Positions 35,387-44,233 of a stretch of DNA of 64,000 nucleotides are shown piece by piece. Both the position numbers and the translations under genes were made by a program. The stretch is taken from the NCBI RefSeq assembly GCF_009765875.1, contig NZ_LMUP01000009.1:584205-648204 (forward strand). The letters are read 5' to 3'. The notes beneath the pieces were generated by a model. That model ran no database searches and had not been told where the DNA came from. It worked only from the letters and a program-made list of their open reading frames with translations. Within the stretch, counting starts at the first letter, position 1. The number at the start of each line of letters is the position of its first letter. The stretch comes from Pedobacter sp. L105 (lineage in GTDB: Bacteria; Bacteroidota; Bacteroidia; Sphingobacteriales; Sphingobacteriaceae).

Positions 35387-36122
35387 AGACGATAAAAAGA
35401 CCTATAAAGCCATTATCCTGCTGAATGAACTGGTTAATGGCGACCATAAGTTTCAGACGGTTTCCAATGGAGATGATAAAATCCTGGAGCCTTTGTTTGT
35501 TGAGCTAATGTCTAAAGGATATGTTCAGACTTCGGGTATCAACTATGTTATCACGGCTAAGGGGACAGAGGTATTTGATAATTTCATGCAGCGTTATACC
35601 GAATACCTGAAGGTTTACGATGTATTTTCATTTGTAGACCTTGAAAAAGGGGAATTTGCTTTTTCCCGGTATTTTGATTTCGATACAGATGATGCCTGGG
35701 ATAATTTTAAGCAGGATCAGCGTTTTGACGACCTGCGTATTGCTGTTGCACAGTTTAAAAAGGTTAATCCGGCCGAAATTGTGTTCATGAGTTTTATTAA
35801 TGAGAACAGGTTTGATACAAGCGCTACCGGATGGCAGATGGACCTGGTTTCAAGTAATACCTGGAGCGAGATAGAAGAGATTGTTAAGACCGCTATCCAA
35901 TCTTCGGATTTAGCCCTGGATGCACTGACAGATATGATCAAACAGGGCTCGGAATTGATGATCAGTCTGTTGGAAGAAGAGGCCAAACAAAAGAAAGAAG
36001 ATGAACAACAAGGTGGTGGTACTGAGGAAACGCAGGTTTACGAAACTGTTGAATATTATGAACCCTATTATGATCCATGGTATGTTTCGCCAATCTGGCT
36101 AGTCCCGTTGATTTTATGGTAA
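35373..36122 (+). CDS. PspA-linked protein of unknown function
   Basis: A 249-residue acidic protein whose start lies inside the end of the PspA gene. The N-terminal 70 residues look like a winged-helix-type domain (TYKAIILLNELVNGDHKF, EPLFVELMSKGYVQ, YVITAKGTEVFDNFMQRY). A middle domain follows (FDFDTDDAWDNFKQDQRFDDLRIAVAQFKKV), a glutamate-rich linker, and an unusual aromatic/proline tail (EYYEPYYDPWYVSPIWLVPLILW pattern, shown in part) that ends hydrophobic. The tail could insert in a membrane or bind PspA. Not recognised as a named family. Confidence 0.6.
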   Translation: MMLTEDDKKTYKAIILLNELVNGDHKFQTVSNGDDKILEPLFVELMSKGYVQTSGINYVITAKGTEVFDNFMQRYTEYLKVYDVFSFVDLEKGEFAFSRYFDFDTDDAWDNFKQDQRFDDLRIAVAQFKKVNPAEIVFMSFINENRFDTSATGWQMDLVSSNTWSEIEEIVKTAIQSSDLALDALTDMIKQGSELMISLLEEEAKQKKEDEQQGGGTEETQVYETVEYYEPYYDPWYVSPIWLVPLILW

Positions 36123-36177
36123 AAAAAATGTAACTCATGATAACGGCTAAATAATTGAACTGGAAGCAGGTAATTAT

Positions 36178-36846
36178 TTAGCCATTTTCTTTTAGAGAAT
36201 CAAGTTCATTTTGAGCTCTTTTATAGGTGTCATCCACTATAGCAGTAATTGTTTTTTTTATCCTTGCCAGCCCTTCCGGCGAATTAATGTCTATCTGGCA
36301 AAACAAACTGTCGTTAGATTTTGCATGCAAAACCATATAATAGATTCCGGCCACCAGTAGTCCGGATACAGCCCTGATATCTACATCCGTTTTCTGAAAA
36401 AATGGATCAGCCAGATCAAAAAATACCGAACCCAGCTTTTCCCTTTCTTCTGCTATATCAAACATGATCTTGCTGCGTTCACTAATTTGCCAGAGAACAA
36501 CTTTTTGCATTTCATCCTCTCTGTGGAAATAATCCAATTGATTGATCAGCAAGGTTTCGAGTATTTCTTTTGTGTCTGAAGTCTTTTTGCTTTCTAATAA
36601 AGCACCTGCATTACCTGAAGCGGTTACCCAATAGTCTTTTCCCTTAATGTAGGTTTCAATTAGATTTTCTACTGAATTGAAATAAAAAGTTATTAAACGG
36701 CGACTCAGACCTGCAGTCTTTGAAATATTGGTGGCCGTTAAACCGGTATAACCTTTAGTTTTAATGGTTTCGCCTACGGCATCAATCAATTTCTGCATAG
36801 AGCGCTCTTTATCATTTGATTCTCCCTGATAACGTTTTTTAATCAT
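36178..36846 (-). CDS. TetR family transcriptional regulator
   Basis: A 222-residue repressor-type protein. The N-terminal helix-turn-helix is visible in AVGETIKTKGYTGLTATNIS plus KTAGLSRRLITFYFNSVENLIETYI. The C-terminal ligand-binding half shows no diagnostic motif. It is the gene downstream of the acyl-CoA transferase on the same strand (77-base gap), so it may be co-transcribed with or regulate that gene. Confidence 0.88.
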   Translation of the reverse strand: MIKKRYQGESNDKERSMQKLIDAVGETIKTKGYTGLTATNISKTAGLSRRLITFYFNSVENLIETYIKGKDYWVTASGNAGALLESKKTSDTKEILETLLINQLDYFHREDEMQKVVLWQISERSKIMFDIAEEREKLGSVFFDLADPFFQKTDVDIRAVSGLLVAGIYYMVLHAKSNDSLFCQIDINSPEGLARIKKTITAIVDDTYKRAQNELDSLKENG

Positions 36847-36923
36847 TTTACTAAATTAAATATTATCCGTTTACTGCTTCTAATTTTCAATAAATTATCA
36901 CCAATAAATGCGCTGAGGGATGA

Positions 36924-38201
36924 TTACTCGTTTTTAACAATGTGAAACTTTTGGTTTACATCTGCGAAGGCATTTAAAGCCTTGTCCAGATGTTCACGGG
37001 TATGTGTGGCCATAAGACTGGTCCTTATTCTGGCATCCTTTCGGGAAACACCGGGATAAACAATAGCGTTGGCATATACGCCCGCTTTTAGAAGCATTCT
37101 GGCAACATCGCCCGTTTTATGCGGGTCGCCGATTTTGATGGGGATAATAGGTGAGGCGGTTAGGCCGATATCAAATTTGAGGTCAAGGAGTCCTTTTTTG
37201 TAATAAGCAACATTATCCGCCAGTTGATTACGCCACTCAGGTTCTTCATCAATCAGGTCAATAGCCTTTAACAAACCAGCGGCAGCAGGGGTAGAGGTGG
37301 AAGAAAAAACTTGCTGACGCGATTGGAATTTAAGATAATTGGCTACCTCTGGCTTTGAAATTACAAATCCTCCAATATGTCCAAATGCTTTACTTAGCGT
37401 ACCTGAAATGATATCAATCTTATCCAGCAGATTAAAGGTTTCTATAGCCCCCCGGCCGGTATCACCTAAAACACCAATACCGTGCGCATCATCAACCATT
37501 AAGAAACCACCATATTGTTTTGTCAGATCGTAAATATCTTTCATTTTAGCAAGATCACCATCCTGTGAATAAACACCGTCTATAACAACAATACGAGTGA
37601 AATATTTTGACTGCGCTTCTGCCAGGGCACGTTCTAAATGGATAAGACTATTGTGCGGGAACCTTTTGACATTGGTTTCCAGTAATCCTTCATATACACT
37701 CGCATGTACGGCCATATCTACAATTGCACAGTCCCCTGCTTTAAGCAGGGCTAATAAAGTAGAGCTATTGGCTGTATAACCAGTGGTATAAACGATTGAA
37801 GAATCTTTGGGCCGTTTGAAAAAAGTAGAAAGTTTGTCTTCCAGCATCACGTGGTATTCGTGATGGCCGCCTATCAGTGGGGATGCGCCTGCCCCGGTAC
37901 CATATTTTTGTATCCCTTCGATGGCTGCTGCCTTAACTTTAGGATGCTGTGTGAAATTTAAGTAATCATTTGAAACCAGGCTCACACATTTCTGAGGGGC
38001 TTCCTGGAAAGGTGATTTTACCCACATTTCCGGTCCGCAACCATTACTGGTTACAAAACGATAGTTCATGTGCCCCTGACTTTCCATATAATCAGTAAAA
38101 TCTTTGAAAATTTCGGCGCGTTGAAAAGCATTTAAATCATCGATGGTTTCGAAATCCTTAAATGATGCTTTTTTAAAATCGATGTTGTGTGTTGCAGACA
38201 T
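36924..38201 (-). CDS. PLP-dependent alpha-oxoamine synthase (KBL/serine palmitoyltransferase family)
   Basis: A 425-residue fold-type I enzyme that condenses an amino acid with an acyl-CoA. The PLP lysine lies in SGTLSKAFGHIGGF (about 271), with the conserved VDDAHGIGVLGDTGRG and GTGAGASPLIGGHHEYH blocks. Bacteroidota make sphingolipids with serine palmitoyltransferase of this family; glycine C-acetyltransferase and 8-amino-7-oxononanoate synthase are alternatives. The frame continues upstream to a TTG but the first ATG (38201, MSATHNIDFKK) is preferred. A TATATTTG promoter box lies 22 bases upstream. About 25 residues longer at the N-terminus than BioF. Confidence 0.82.
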   Translation of the reverse strand: MSATHNIDFKKASFKDFETIDDLNAFQRAEIFKDFTDYMESQGHMNYRFVTSNGCGPEMWVKSPFQEAPQKCVSLVSNDYLNFTQHPKVKAAAIEGIQKYGTGAGASPLIGGHHEYHVMLEDKLSTFFKRPKDSSIVYTTGYTANSSTLLALLKAGDCAIVDMAVHASVYEGLLETNVKRFPHNSLIHLERALAEAQSKYFTRIVVIDGVYSQDGDLAKMKDIYDLTKQYGGFLMVDDAHGIGVLGDTGRGAIETFNLLDKIDIISGTLSKAFGHIGGFVISKPEVANYLKFQSRQQVFSSTSTPAAAGLLKAIDLIDEEPEWRNQLADNVAYYKKGLLDLKFDIGLTASPIIPIKIGDPHKTGDVARMLLKAGVYANAIVYPGVSRKDARIRTSLMATHTREHLDKALNAFADVNQKFHIVKNE

Positions 38202-38222
38202 AAGTTGAGAGTTAATGTATTT

Positions 38223-38230
38223 CAAATATA
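38223..38230 (-). promoter_or_regulatory. Putative -7 box of the oxoamine synthase gene
   Basis: Reads TATATTTG on the minus strand, an exact TAnnTTTG match, 22 bases before the start codon at 38201. The -33 element is not clear-cut. Confidence 0.45.
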
Positions 38231-38394
38231 TAAATTATCTACATACAAGTGTATTTTGTAGTTAAATCAGTATAAAATTAATAACCGGGAGAAACCTCGT
38301 TTTTGATTGTAATGAAATAGTTACATTTAATATTTTCCCGTATGCGGGAATATTGTGTAGATTTATATAATAATTAACCTCTAATTAAAATTGT

Positions 38395-38775
38395 ATGCAT
38401 GGTTACAGATCAAAAAATATATTATTAATTGCTGTTTTGTTGCTGCTGATAACAGCGGTAAGCTGTAAGAAAAACGACAATTCAGGAAAAGTAGTAACGA
38501 TGAATGTAGCGCCTAAATTAGTGATAGGAGGAGCAGCTCCTCCGGCTTCTCCGGATAATCCTGCTGCTGTCTATTACTATAGCATTATTGAAGATTCATC
38601 CAATCAAAAGTATACGCTGGCAAAAGGTACTATTCAAGGATTTGATTATGTGGAGGGCTATCAATACAAAATTAAGGTTCAGGTAACACCTATAGCCAAA
38701 CCGATGGCTGACGGCCCGGCCGAGACTTATACGCTGATCGAGGTGCTATCTAAAACAAAGGTTGAAATCCCATAG
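38395..38775 (+). CDS. Small hypothetical lipoprotein
   Basis: A 126-residue protein with export signal ILLIAVLLLLITAVSC and a lipobox cysteine (about 25). The mature part is short, with strands (YYYSIIEDSSNQKYTLAKGTI, YQYKIKVQVTPIAKPM) that suggest a small beta-sandwich ('DUF4377-like' pattern, tentative). It precedes the astacin-like protease by 60 bases and shares with it the upstream sequence AATTAACCTCT, so the two may be expressed together. A protease partner or inhibitor role is possible but unproven. Confidence 0.7.
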   Translation: MHGYRSKNILLIAVLLLLITAVSCKKNDNSGKVVTMNVAPKLVIGGAAPPASPDNPAAVYYYSIIEDSSNQKYTLAKGTIQGFDYVEGYQYKIKVQVTPIAKPMADGPAETYTLIEVLSKTKVEIP

Positions 38776-38835
38776 CATGCATTAATGTTCAAATCATATC
38801 AATTAACCTCTCATTTTTAAATTAACCTCTCACTT

Positions 38836-39978
38836 ATGAAAAAACAACTATTTTATCTATCGGTAATTTTACTCATTGCGATGAGTTCCTGTTCCAAAAA
38901 GGATGGAATTAACGGTAAAGATGCTTTACATCCTGTAGATCCTCTTGGAAAAGCTGGTCCGGGGACACTGGTTACGCTAAAGTCGGGAGCTGTAGTGGAA
39001 AAAAAAGGTGACAATTATTATTGGGGAGGAGATATATTGTTATCCTCTACACAATTAAAAGCACTGGACGAAACTGGTTCATTTTTCACCAAACAACCTA
39101 CCTATCTGGGGCCAGATACAACGATTAATCCTGTCTTTAATATCCCGATGAAAAGCGGCCCCAATAATCAGGCTGTTCCCAGAGCATTTAGCCAGTATCC
39201 AACGTCCTATAATATGTGGGCAATGGTTAGATTTACCTATGATGCGAACCTGCCAGACTGGTTAAAAACAGAGATTGGCAGTGTATTAACCCAAATACAA
39301 AACGAATCCAATGTAAGATTTTATAATGCTACTGGTCAGCCGACGGTAGATCCCACTTATGGATTTGCCTATCCCTATGTCGATTTTTATTATGCTGGTA
39401 GTGTGGATGTCAGTGATTCATACGTAGGGCGCCAGGGTGGCATGCAAAAAATCAATCTTGCTGATTTTGTACAGTTTCAACCGGAAGCCATCATACATGA
39501 AATATGCCATGCCATTGGTATGTTTCATGAAGCGCAACGTCCGGATAGAGATACTTATGTTACGATCAATACAGCGAACCTGAAACCAAGCGGGGCAGCT
39601 CAGTTTTCAAAAATAACTACAAATTATTACGAGCTTGGAACTTATGATTTTAATTCCGTAATGGGCTATTATTCATTTACATCCGGAGTTAATGGTGCTT
39701 CAACGGTAGTTTATGATGTTAATCAGCCAATGTATACCAAAAAAGATGGAACTTATATTAATCAGGGTTTTGATTTATCGACTTTAGACAAGTCGTGGAT
39801 TAATACTTTTTATATACCTTATATTGCCAGATCAGATGTATATTCTGAATTAGCAGCAACAGTTTATAAACCTGATGGTACTGTTATGACAACTCAGGAA
39901 CGCCTTAGTCTTCAGGCGCAATTAAACAATGGTAATTCCACCCCGCCAAATTGCTGCCGTTTAACAAATACTTTTTAA
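38836..39978 (+). CDS. Astacin-like (M12A) zinc metalloprotease lipoprotein
   Basis: A 380-residue exported protease with lipobox MSSC (Cys about 19). Zinc site HEICHAIGMFHE (residues 221-232) is the astacin signature HExxHxxGxxHE, and the Met-turn follows in FNSVMGYYSF, with a tyrosine close by. Upstream is a pro-like region (1-100) that may keep it latent. The final part ends PPNCCRLTNTF with two cysteines. Anchored by lipid at the outer membrane or surface, it could cleave host or prey proteins, or process other exported proteins. A strong hairpin terminator follows. Confidence 0.9.
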   Translation: MKKQLFYLSVILLIAMSSCSKKDGINGKDALHPVDPLGKAGPGTLVTLKSGAVVEKKGDNYYWGGDILLSSTQLKALDETGSFFTKQPTYLGPDTTINPVFNIPMKSGPNNQAVPRAFSQYPTSYNMWAMVRFTYDANLPDWLKTEIGSVLTQIQNESNVRFYNATGQPTVDPTYGFAYPYVDFYYAGSVDVSDSYVGRQGGMQKINLADFVQFQPEAIIHEICHAIGMFHEAQRPDRDTYVTINTANLKPSGAAQFSKITTNYYELGTYDFNSVMGYYSFTSGVNGASTVVYDVNQPMYTKKDGTYINQGFDLSTLDKSWINTFYIPYIARSDVYSELAATVYKPDGTVMTTQERLSLQAQLNNGNSTPPNCCRLTNTF

Positions 39979-40001
39979 TAGTTGGAAAATTTGGTGATAT
40001 C

Positions 40002-40031
40002 AAAAAGTAGCGAAGGAATTCGCTACTTTTT
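40002..40031 (+). terminator. Intrinsic terminator after the astacin-like gene
   Basis: A perfect 13-bp stem (AAAAAGTAGCGAA with its complement) and a GGAA loop, ending in five T residues. It begins 23 bases after the protease stop codon and overlaps the possible N-terminal codons of the next frame. Confidence 0.9.
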
Positions 40032-40965
40032 GTCTTTAACTGGCAAAATTATAGAAACTAATACTATAGGTGCGGCAGAATTTATCATTCTAAAATTCAT
40101 TTTCTTTTTTTTGTTAGTATTATTTAATGTCCATGCAAGTTATTGTCAGAGCCGAAATTTCACACTTGAAGCTGGTGGAGTAGGTGATATCAGTAATTTT
40201 CAATGGTCTATTGCCGGAAACTTACAAGGACAATCACCTAATATATTATCAGAACTTACTTTTAAAAAGATTACTTCTCTGGGTGTTTTTTTTAACGGCA
40301 TTTACAAACCATTAAAACGATTGGAACTAAACGTCTACTATCAGAAAAATGGGATAGTTTCAGGTCAGGGTAACGATGCAGATTATCAGGATGACAATCG
40401 TAAGTTTATCACTTATCAGGAACCCTTTACCAGTGACAAAGGACAATTGGAAAATTTCCGAACCGGAGCGGGATTTTATTTCATATCTAAAGCTGATTTT
40501 AGTTTGAAAACTGCATTTTATTATGTCTCTTCTGTTCAAAATTTTTATATCCTCAATTCTGATTTCGATAACTTAAATAGCACCTACAAAGCAAAATGGA
40601 GGAGTGCTCAGCTTTCCGTGGAAAACAGTTATCATCTGACGCCCAATTTATCTATTCTCGGGACTATATCTTATGGGCTGCTAAAATATAATTCTAAAGC
40701 CAATTGGAATTTAATTGAAATTTTTAAGCATCCGATTAGTTTTGAACAGCATGCTAACGGTTACGTATTGGAAGGTAATATCGGTCTGAACTACAAGCTG
40801 AATTCATCTTTAAACTTATTATTGAATGGTGATATTGGTTGTAAAAAAACATCTAAAGGGATTGATGACTCATACCTGCAAAACAATAATCAGATAGCCA
40901 CTCAATTTAATGGATCAAACATTAATTTTTACCAGCTTAGGATAGGTACAAGCCTCTCTTTTTGA
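40030..40965 (+). CDS. Outer-membrane protein without a clear start codon
   Basis: The frame has no ATG before its signal-peptide-like stretch (FIILKFIFFFLLVLFNVHASYCQ). Candidate starts are TTG at 40030 or, further up, TTG at 39982 or GTG at 39994, but the latter two would run through the protease terminator. The mature part (about 270 residues) has alternating strands (LELNVYYQKNGIVSG, LSVENSYHLTPNLSILGTI, FYQLRIGTSLSF) typical of outer-membrane barrels. It follows the astacin gene in the same direction. Either it uses a non-standard start or its start was lost. Confidence 0.6.
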   Translation: MSLTGKIIETNTIGAAEFIILKFIFFFLLVLFNVHASYCQSRNFTLEAGGVGDISNFQWSIAGNLQGQSPNILSELTFKKITSLGVFFNGIYKPLKRLELNVYYQKNGIVSGQGNDADYQDDNRKFITYQEPFTSDKGQLENFRTGAGFYFISKADFSLKTAFYYVSSVQNFYILNSDFDNLNSTYKAKWRSAQLSVENSYHLTPNLSILGTISYGLLKYNSKANWNLIEIFKHPISFEQHANGYVLEGNIGLNYKLNSSLNLLLNGDIGCKKTSKGIDDSYLQNNNQIATQFNGSNINFYQLRIGTSLSF

Positions 40966-41201
40966 TCTTGATTTCAACAGCAGAACCATAGATTGGAATA
41001 ATGCCATAAGGGGAATTCCAATTATCGGTATTTTAAATAATAATCATGCAATTTAAATTGTGCACGAACACGCAAATAATTATTATCTTTAGTATAAATT
41101 TATCTCATTTATTTCTAATCGTTTTTATTTGGTAATGCTTTTAGTAAATATTAATGAGTTTAAGGTAGAATGAGCGATTAAATCAAATTTTATTTTCATT
41201 T

Positions 41202-42224
41202 ATGGAAGGCAAAAAACTTATTACAATAAAGGAGATTGCGAAGATTTTAAACGTATCACCTTCCACTGTATCCAGGGCACTTAAGGGGCATCCCAGCATA
41301 AGTGGTATTACCACGGAAAGGGTACAAAAGATTGCAAAGGAAAATAATTTTGTCCTGAATAAGTCGGCCATTTTTTTTAATCAAAAAAGATCTTATACCC
41401 TCGGACTGATCGTACCAAATTTATCAGAACCATTTTTCAGTACAGCCCTTAATGCTATTGAAAAAGTAGCTTCTGCCCAAAATTATAATATCATGATTGG
41501 ACAATCTCACGATCATGTAGAGACAGAAATGACAGTACTTCAAAAATTCATAGATCATAGGGTAGACGGTATCATTGTTTCTATTTCTAAGCAGCATAAA
41601 TTTTTCCAGCCTTATACCGATCTCGAAAAGCTGAATATTCCCGTCGTTTTCTTTGATTGTGTTCCGGAAGATAAATATCTTCATTACGTAGCTTCAAACT
41701 TACATACAGGTCTTTTAAAAGGGATCAATGCATTGGTTGCGCAGCGTCACTTCAAAATTGCGTTGATCAACGGCCCTGTTAATCTGTCTGCAACGCGGCA
41801 AAGACTAATTGGCTATATCAAAGGACTGAACGAGCATCATATCCCAGTAAGATCAGATTTGATGAAAACTACAGACCTGAGTCCGGCTGGAAACATAGCT
41901 GCAATGAATAGTTTGATTGAGTTAAGCGATCCTCCATCTGCCATCATTGTATTCAATGATAATGTTTTACTGGATTGTTTTTCACTGATCAAATCCAAAG
42001 GCCTGGTTGATCAATTTAAGTTTATCAGTTTTGCAAACCAGCCAGACTGGAAATACTATGATCATAAGCCCTTTGGATCTATCGAGCAGTTTCCTGCTGA
42101 ACAGGGAAAAATAGCTGCTGAAGTGCTAATGAAATTAATCAATGGAGAACTGCATCACTTACAATCAGACCATAAATATTATCAGTTTAACCTTGATTCA
42201 GAAATAATCTATTTAAATGACTGA
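41202..42224 (+). CDS. LacI family transcriptional regulator
   Basis: A 340-residue sugar-type repressor. The N-terminal helix-turn-helix is plain: LITIKEIAKILNVSPSTVSRALKGHPSIS, with the hinge helix after it. The periplasmic-binding-protein-like core (RSYTLGLIVPNLSEPFF ... IEQFPAEQGKIAAEVLMKL) would bind a carbohydrate. It stands just before a beta-helix lipoprotein gene, and two direct CGTTTGC repeats lie in between, so it probably controls itself or that gene. Confidence 0.93.
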   Translation: MEGKKLITIKEIAKILNVSPSTVSRALKGHPSISGITTERVQKIAKENNFVLNKSAIFFNQKRSYTLGLIVPNLSEPFFSTALNAIEKVASAQNYNIMIGQSHDHVETEMTVLQKFIDHRVDGIIVSISKQHKFFQPYTDLEKLNIPVVFFDCVPEDKYLHYVASNLHTGLLKGINALVAQRHFKIALINGPVNLSATRQRLIGYIKGLNEHHIPVRSDLMKTTDLSPAGNIAAMNSLIELSDPPSAIIVFNDNVLLDCFSLIKSKGLVDQFKFISFANQPDWKYYDHKPFGSIEQFPAEQGKIAAEVLMKLINGELHHLQSDHKYYQFNLDSEIIYLND

Positions 42225-42241
42225 ATGTAAGTAAATTGAAC

Positions 42242-42277
42242 AACCGTTTGCATAAGATAAAACAATCGTTTGCGTAA
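42242..42277 (+). promoter_or_regulatory. Direct repeats resembling LacI-type operators
   Basis: AACCGTTTGCATAA (42242-42255) and AATCGTTTGCGTAA (42264-42277) match at 12 of 14 positions and are 22 bases apart, about two helical turns. The core CGTTTGCGTAA resembles half-sites of LacI/CcpA-type operators. They lie between the LacI gene and the beta-helix gene. Confidence 0.5.
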
Positions 42278-42361
42278 CACTTTTTTCTGTGTTTTTAAGA
42301 AAGACGTTTTCATCGGCCTATTTAAAATTGGAATTTAGTTTAATAACTTAAACAATTTACT

Positions 42362-43921
42362 ATGAAAAAATTCTTTATTATTCCATTACTCTTTGTGGTG
42401 CTCTGTGGTTGTGAAAAATCAGCTGTCAACCCTGAGCAGGATAATCTGTCAAAGTTGGCTGGTAAAAAGACTATTGCCATAACAGGTCTCAATTATTATG
42501 TAAATACGCAGACCGGAAATGATGCCAACGCGGGCACAGTAGCAACAAGTCCTTTAAAAACAATTCAGGCTGGTTTGAATAAGACTGCTGAAGGAGTAGC
42601 AGCAACTGTATGGGTAGCGGGTGGTACCTATAACGAAAGACTCAACTGGCCACATTCCGGAGCTTCGGGCGCACCGATCACGTTAACCAATTATGATTCA
42701 GGAGTAGTGATTGTAGATGGCAGCACTACCACTGCATCAACTCAAAATTCTTTGATCACTGTAACCAGCAAAAGTTACCTCAGGATCAATAACATCAGAT
42801 TTACCAATAATATCAGGGCAGGAGCATTTGGGATTTACATCGTAGGAAGTGGTACTGATGTGCAGGTTACTTCTTGTAAAGTATATAATGTAGGCTGGAC
42901 AACCAGTCCTACGACTATTCCTACCTCTACTGATAATGCTAATCCGTTAACGGTAGTAGGAACAGGCGCTACTTCTTACAGCCAGGTTTACATTGGAAGC
43001 AATGAGATATATAACTGTAATACAGGGTACAGCGAGGGGCTCACCTTATCTGGAAACGTAGAGAATTTCCTCATTGAAAGTAATACTGTACATGATATAC
43101 CTAACATCGGTATTGATATGACCGGTCATTACAGCTGGACGGGTGCACCGGCTGCGGTCAATTACGCCAGGTCAGGCAATGTAAAACATAACACTGTTTA
43201 TAATTGTGTCTCGCAGGTAGCTACCTCTGGCGGGATTTATGTTGACGGTGGTGCTAATATCAACATAGAAGGCAATACATCTTATGCGAATGGTGCAGGA
43301 ATCACTGTGGGATGTGAGAACAATAATTTTAATGCAGACAATATCAACGTTAGGGATAACCTGATTTATAATAACAAAGGAGGTGGTATTTTAATTGGTT
43401 CTAACCAGCCTGCAGGAAAGGTGACCAATTCTACGGTATCAAATAATACCTTCTTTCAGAATTTTTCTGATGGAGGATATGGAGGTGAGATTTTAATTCA
43501 GAATACTGATCACCTGAGTTTCATTAACAATATCATTCAGTCCAGAAATGATATGGAGGTGATTGCCTTACTCAATTATACTTCAACCAACCTGACCATG
43601 AATTATAACAATTATTACTCTGCATCCGGATCCGCAAGTACTGTTAGCTTTGATTGGGGAGGTATTAACGGTCAGTGGTATGGCTCTTTAGCTGCATTTA
43701 CCGCTGCTACAGGGCTTGAAGCAAATTCAACTTATGCTCTGCCTGGTTTTACCAGCCCGAGTCTGCCAACGCCAAATCTGCATCTGTTAAGCACTGCTAC
43801 AGCTTGTATCAACAAAGGGCTTCCAGGTTTTACGGCTGCGACAGATGAATTGGATATTGATAGTCAAACAAGAGTTCAGCATAGCAGGGTGGATATAGGA
43901 GCGGATGAAACTTCGTATTAA
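42362..43921 (+). CDS. Right-handed beta-helix lipoprotein, probable polysaccharide-active protein
   Basis: A 519-residue exported protein with lipobox (FFIIPLLFVVLCGC). The N-terminal part NYYVNTQTGNDANAGTVATSPLKTIQAG is the common start of parallel beta-helix proteins (the 'GnDaNaGT..PLkTIq.a' pattern). Then follow repeated coils with the strand/turn rhythm N-x-I-x-x-N-x (for example INNIRFTNNIRAG, IEGNTSYANGAGITV, VSNNTFFQNFSDGG) and a C-terminal domain ending VDIGADETSY. It could be a pectate-lyase-like or alginate-lyase-like enzyme or binding protein; catalytic residues were not identified. Its LacI neighbour suggests carbohydrate control. Confidence 0.85.
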   Translation: MKKFFIIPLLFVVLCGCEKSAVNPEQDNLSKLAGKKTIAITGLNYYVNTQTGNDANAGTVATSPLKTIQAGLNKTAEGVAATVWVAGGTYNERLNWPHSGASGAPITLTNYDSGVVIVDGSTTTASTQNSLITVTSKSYLRINNIRFTNNIRAGAFGIYIVGSGTDVQVTSCKVYNVGWTTSPTTIPTSTDNANPLTVVGTGATSYSQVYIGSNEIYNCNTGYSEGLTLSGNVENFLIESNTVHDIPNIGIDMTGHYSWTGAPAAVNYARSGNVKHNTVYNCVSQVATSGGIYVDGGANINIEGNTSYANGAGITVGCENNNFNADNINVRDNLIYNNKGGGILIGSNQPAGKVTNSTVSNNTFFQNFSDGGYGGEILIQNTDHLSFINNIIQSRNDMEVIALLNYTSTNLTMNYNNYYSASGSASTVSFDWGGINGQWYGSLAAFTAATGLEANSTYALPGFTSPSLPTPNLHLLSTATACINKGLPGFTAATDELDIDSQTRVQHSRVDIGADETSY

Positions 43922-43924
43922 TAA

Positions 43925-43961
43925 AAAATAGGTTACTGCTTTACCTGGAGCAGCCTATTTT
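43925..43961 (+). terminator. Putative terminator after the beta-helix gene
   Basis: AAAATAGG (43925-43932) pairs with CCTATTTT (43954-43961), with further partial pairing (GCTGC side) and a T-rich right edge. Confidence 0.5.
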
Positions 43962-44233
43962 ATTATCATTCGTTCATGCGGATAAGCGGATAATAAGAGA
44001 TAGCAGTGATTGATCTTTGTCGTTAATACAGGGATATCTTTTTTCACCTAAACCATATTGGGTTTTACAACGGTAAAGAGTTATTTGATGTAAAAAAGCA
44101 CCTAAATAAAAATAATTTGTTAAATTGTTTGGTAATTCTTTGTAATTTAGAGATTAAATTATTAAACAATATTTGTGGTTTGATTTTCTTTCATATTACT
44201 TTGTTAAACTATTGTTTATTTGTACGGGGAATT

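Noticed and set aside
36924..38201. Firm assignment as serine palmitoyltransferase or BioF
   Set aside because: The PLP fold and signature motifs are clear but the substrate-determining residues cannot be judged by eye, so the call was kept at family level.
44117..44233. Extended N-terminus of the TlpA-like protein
   Set aside because: The extra 39 residues would precede a normal signal peptide and consist of A+T-driven hydrophobic sequence. The ATG at 44234 gives a standard signal peptide.
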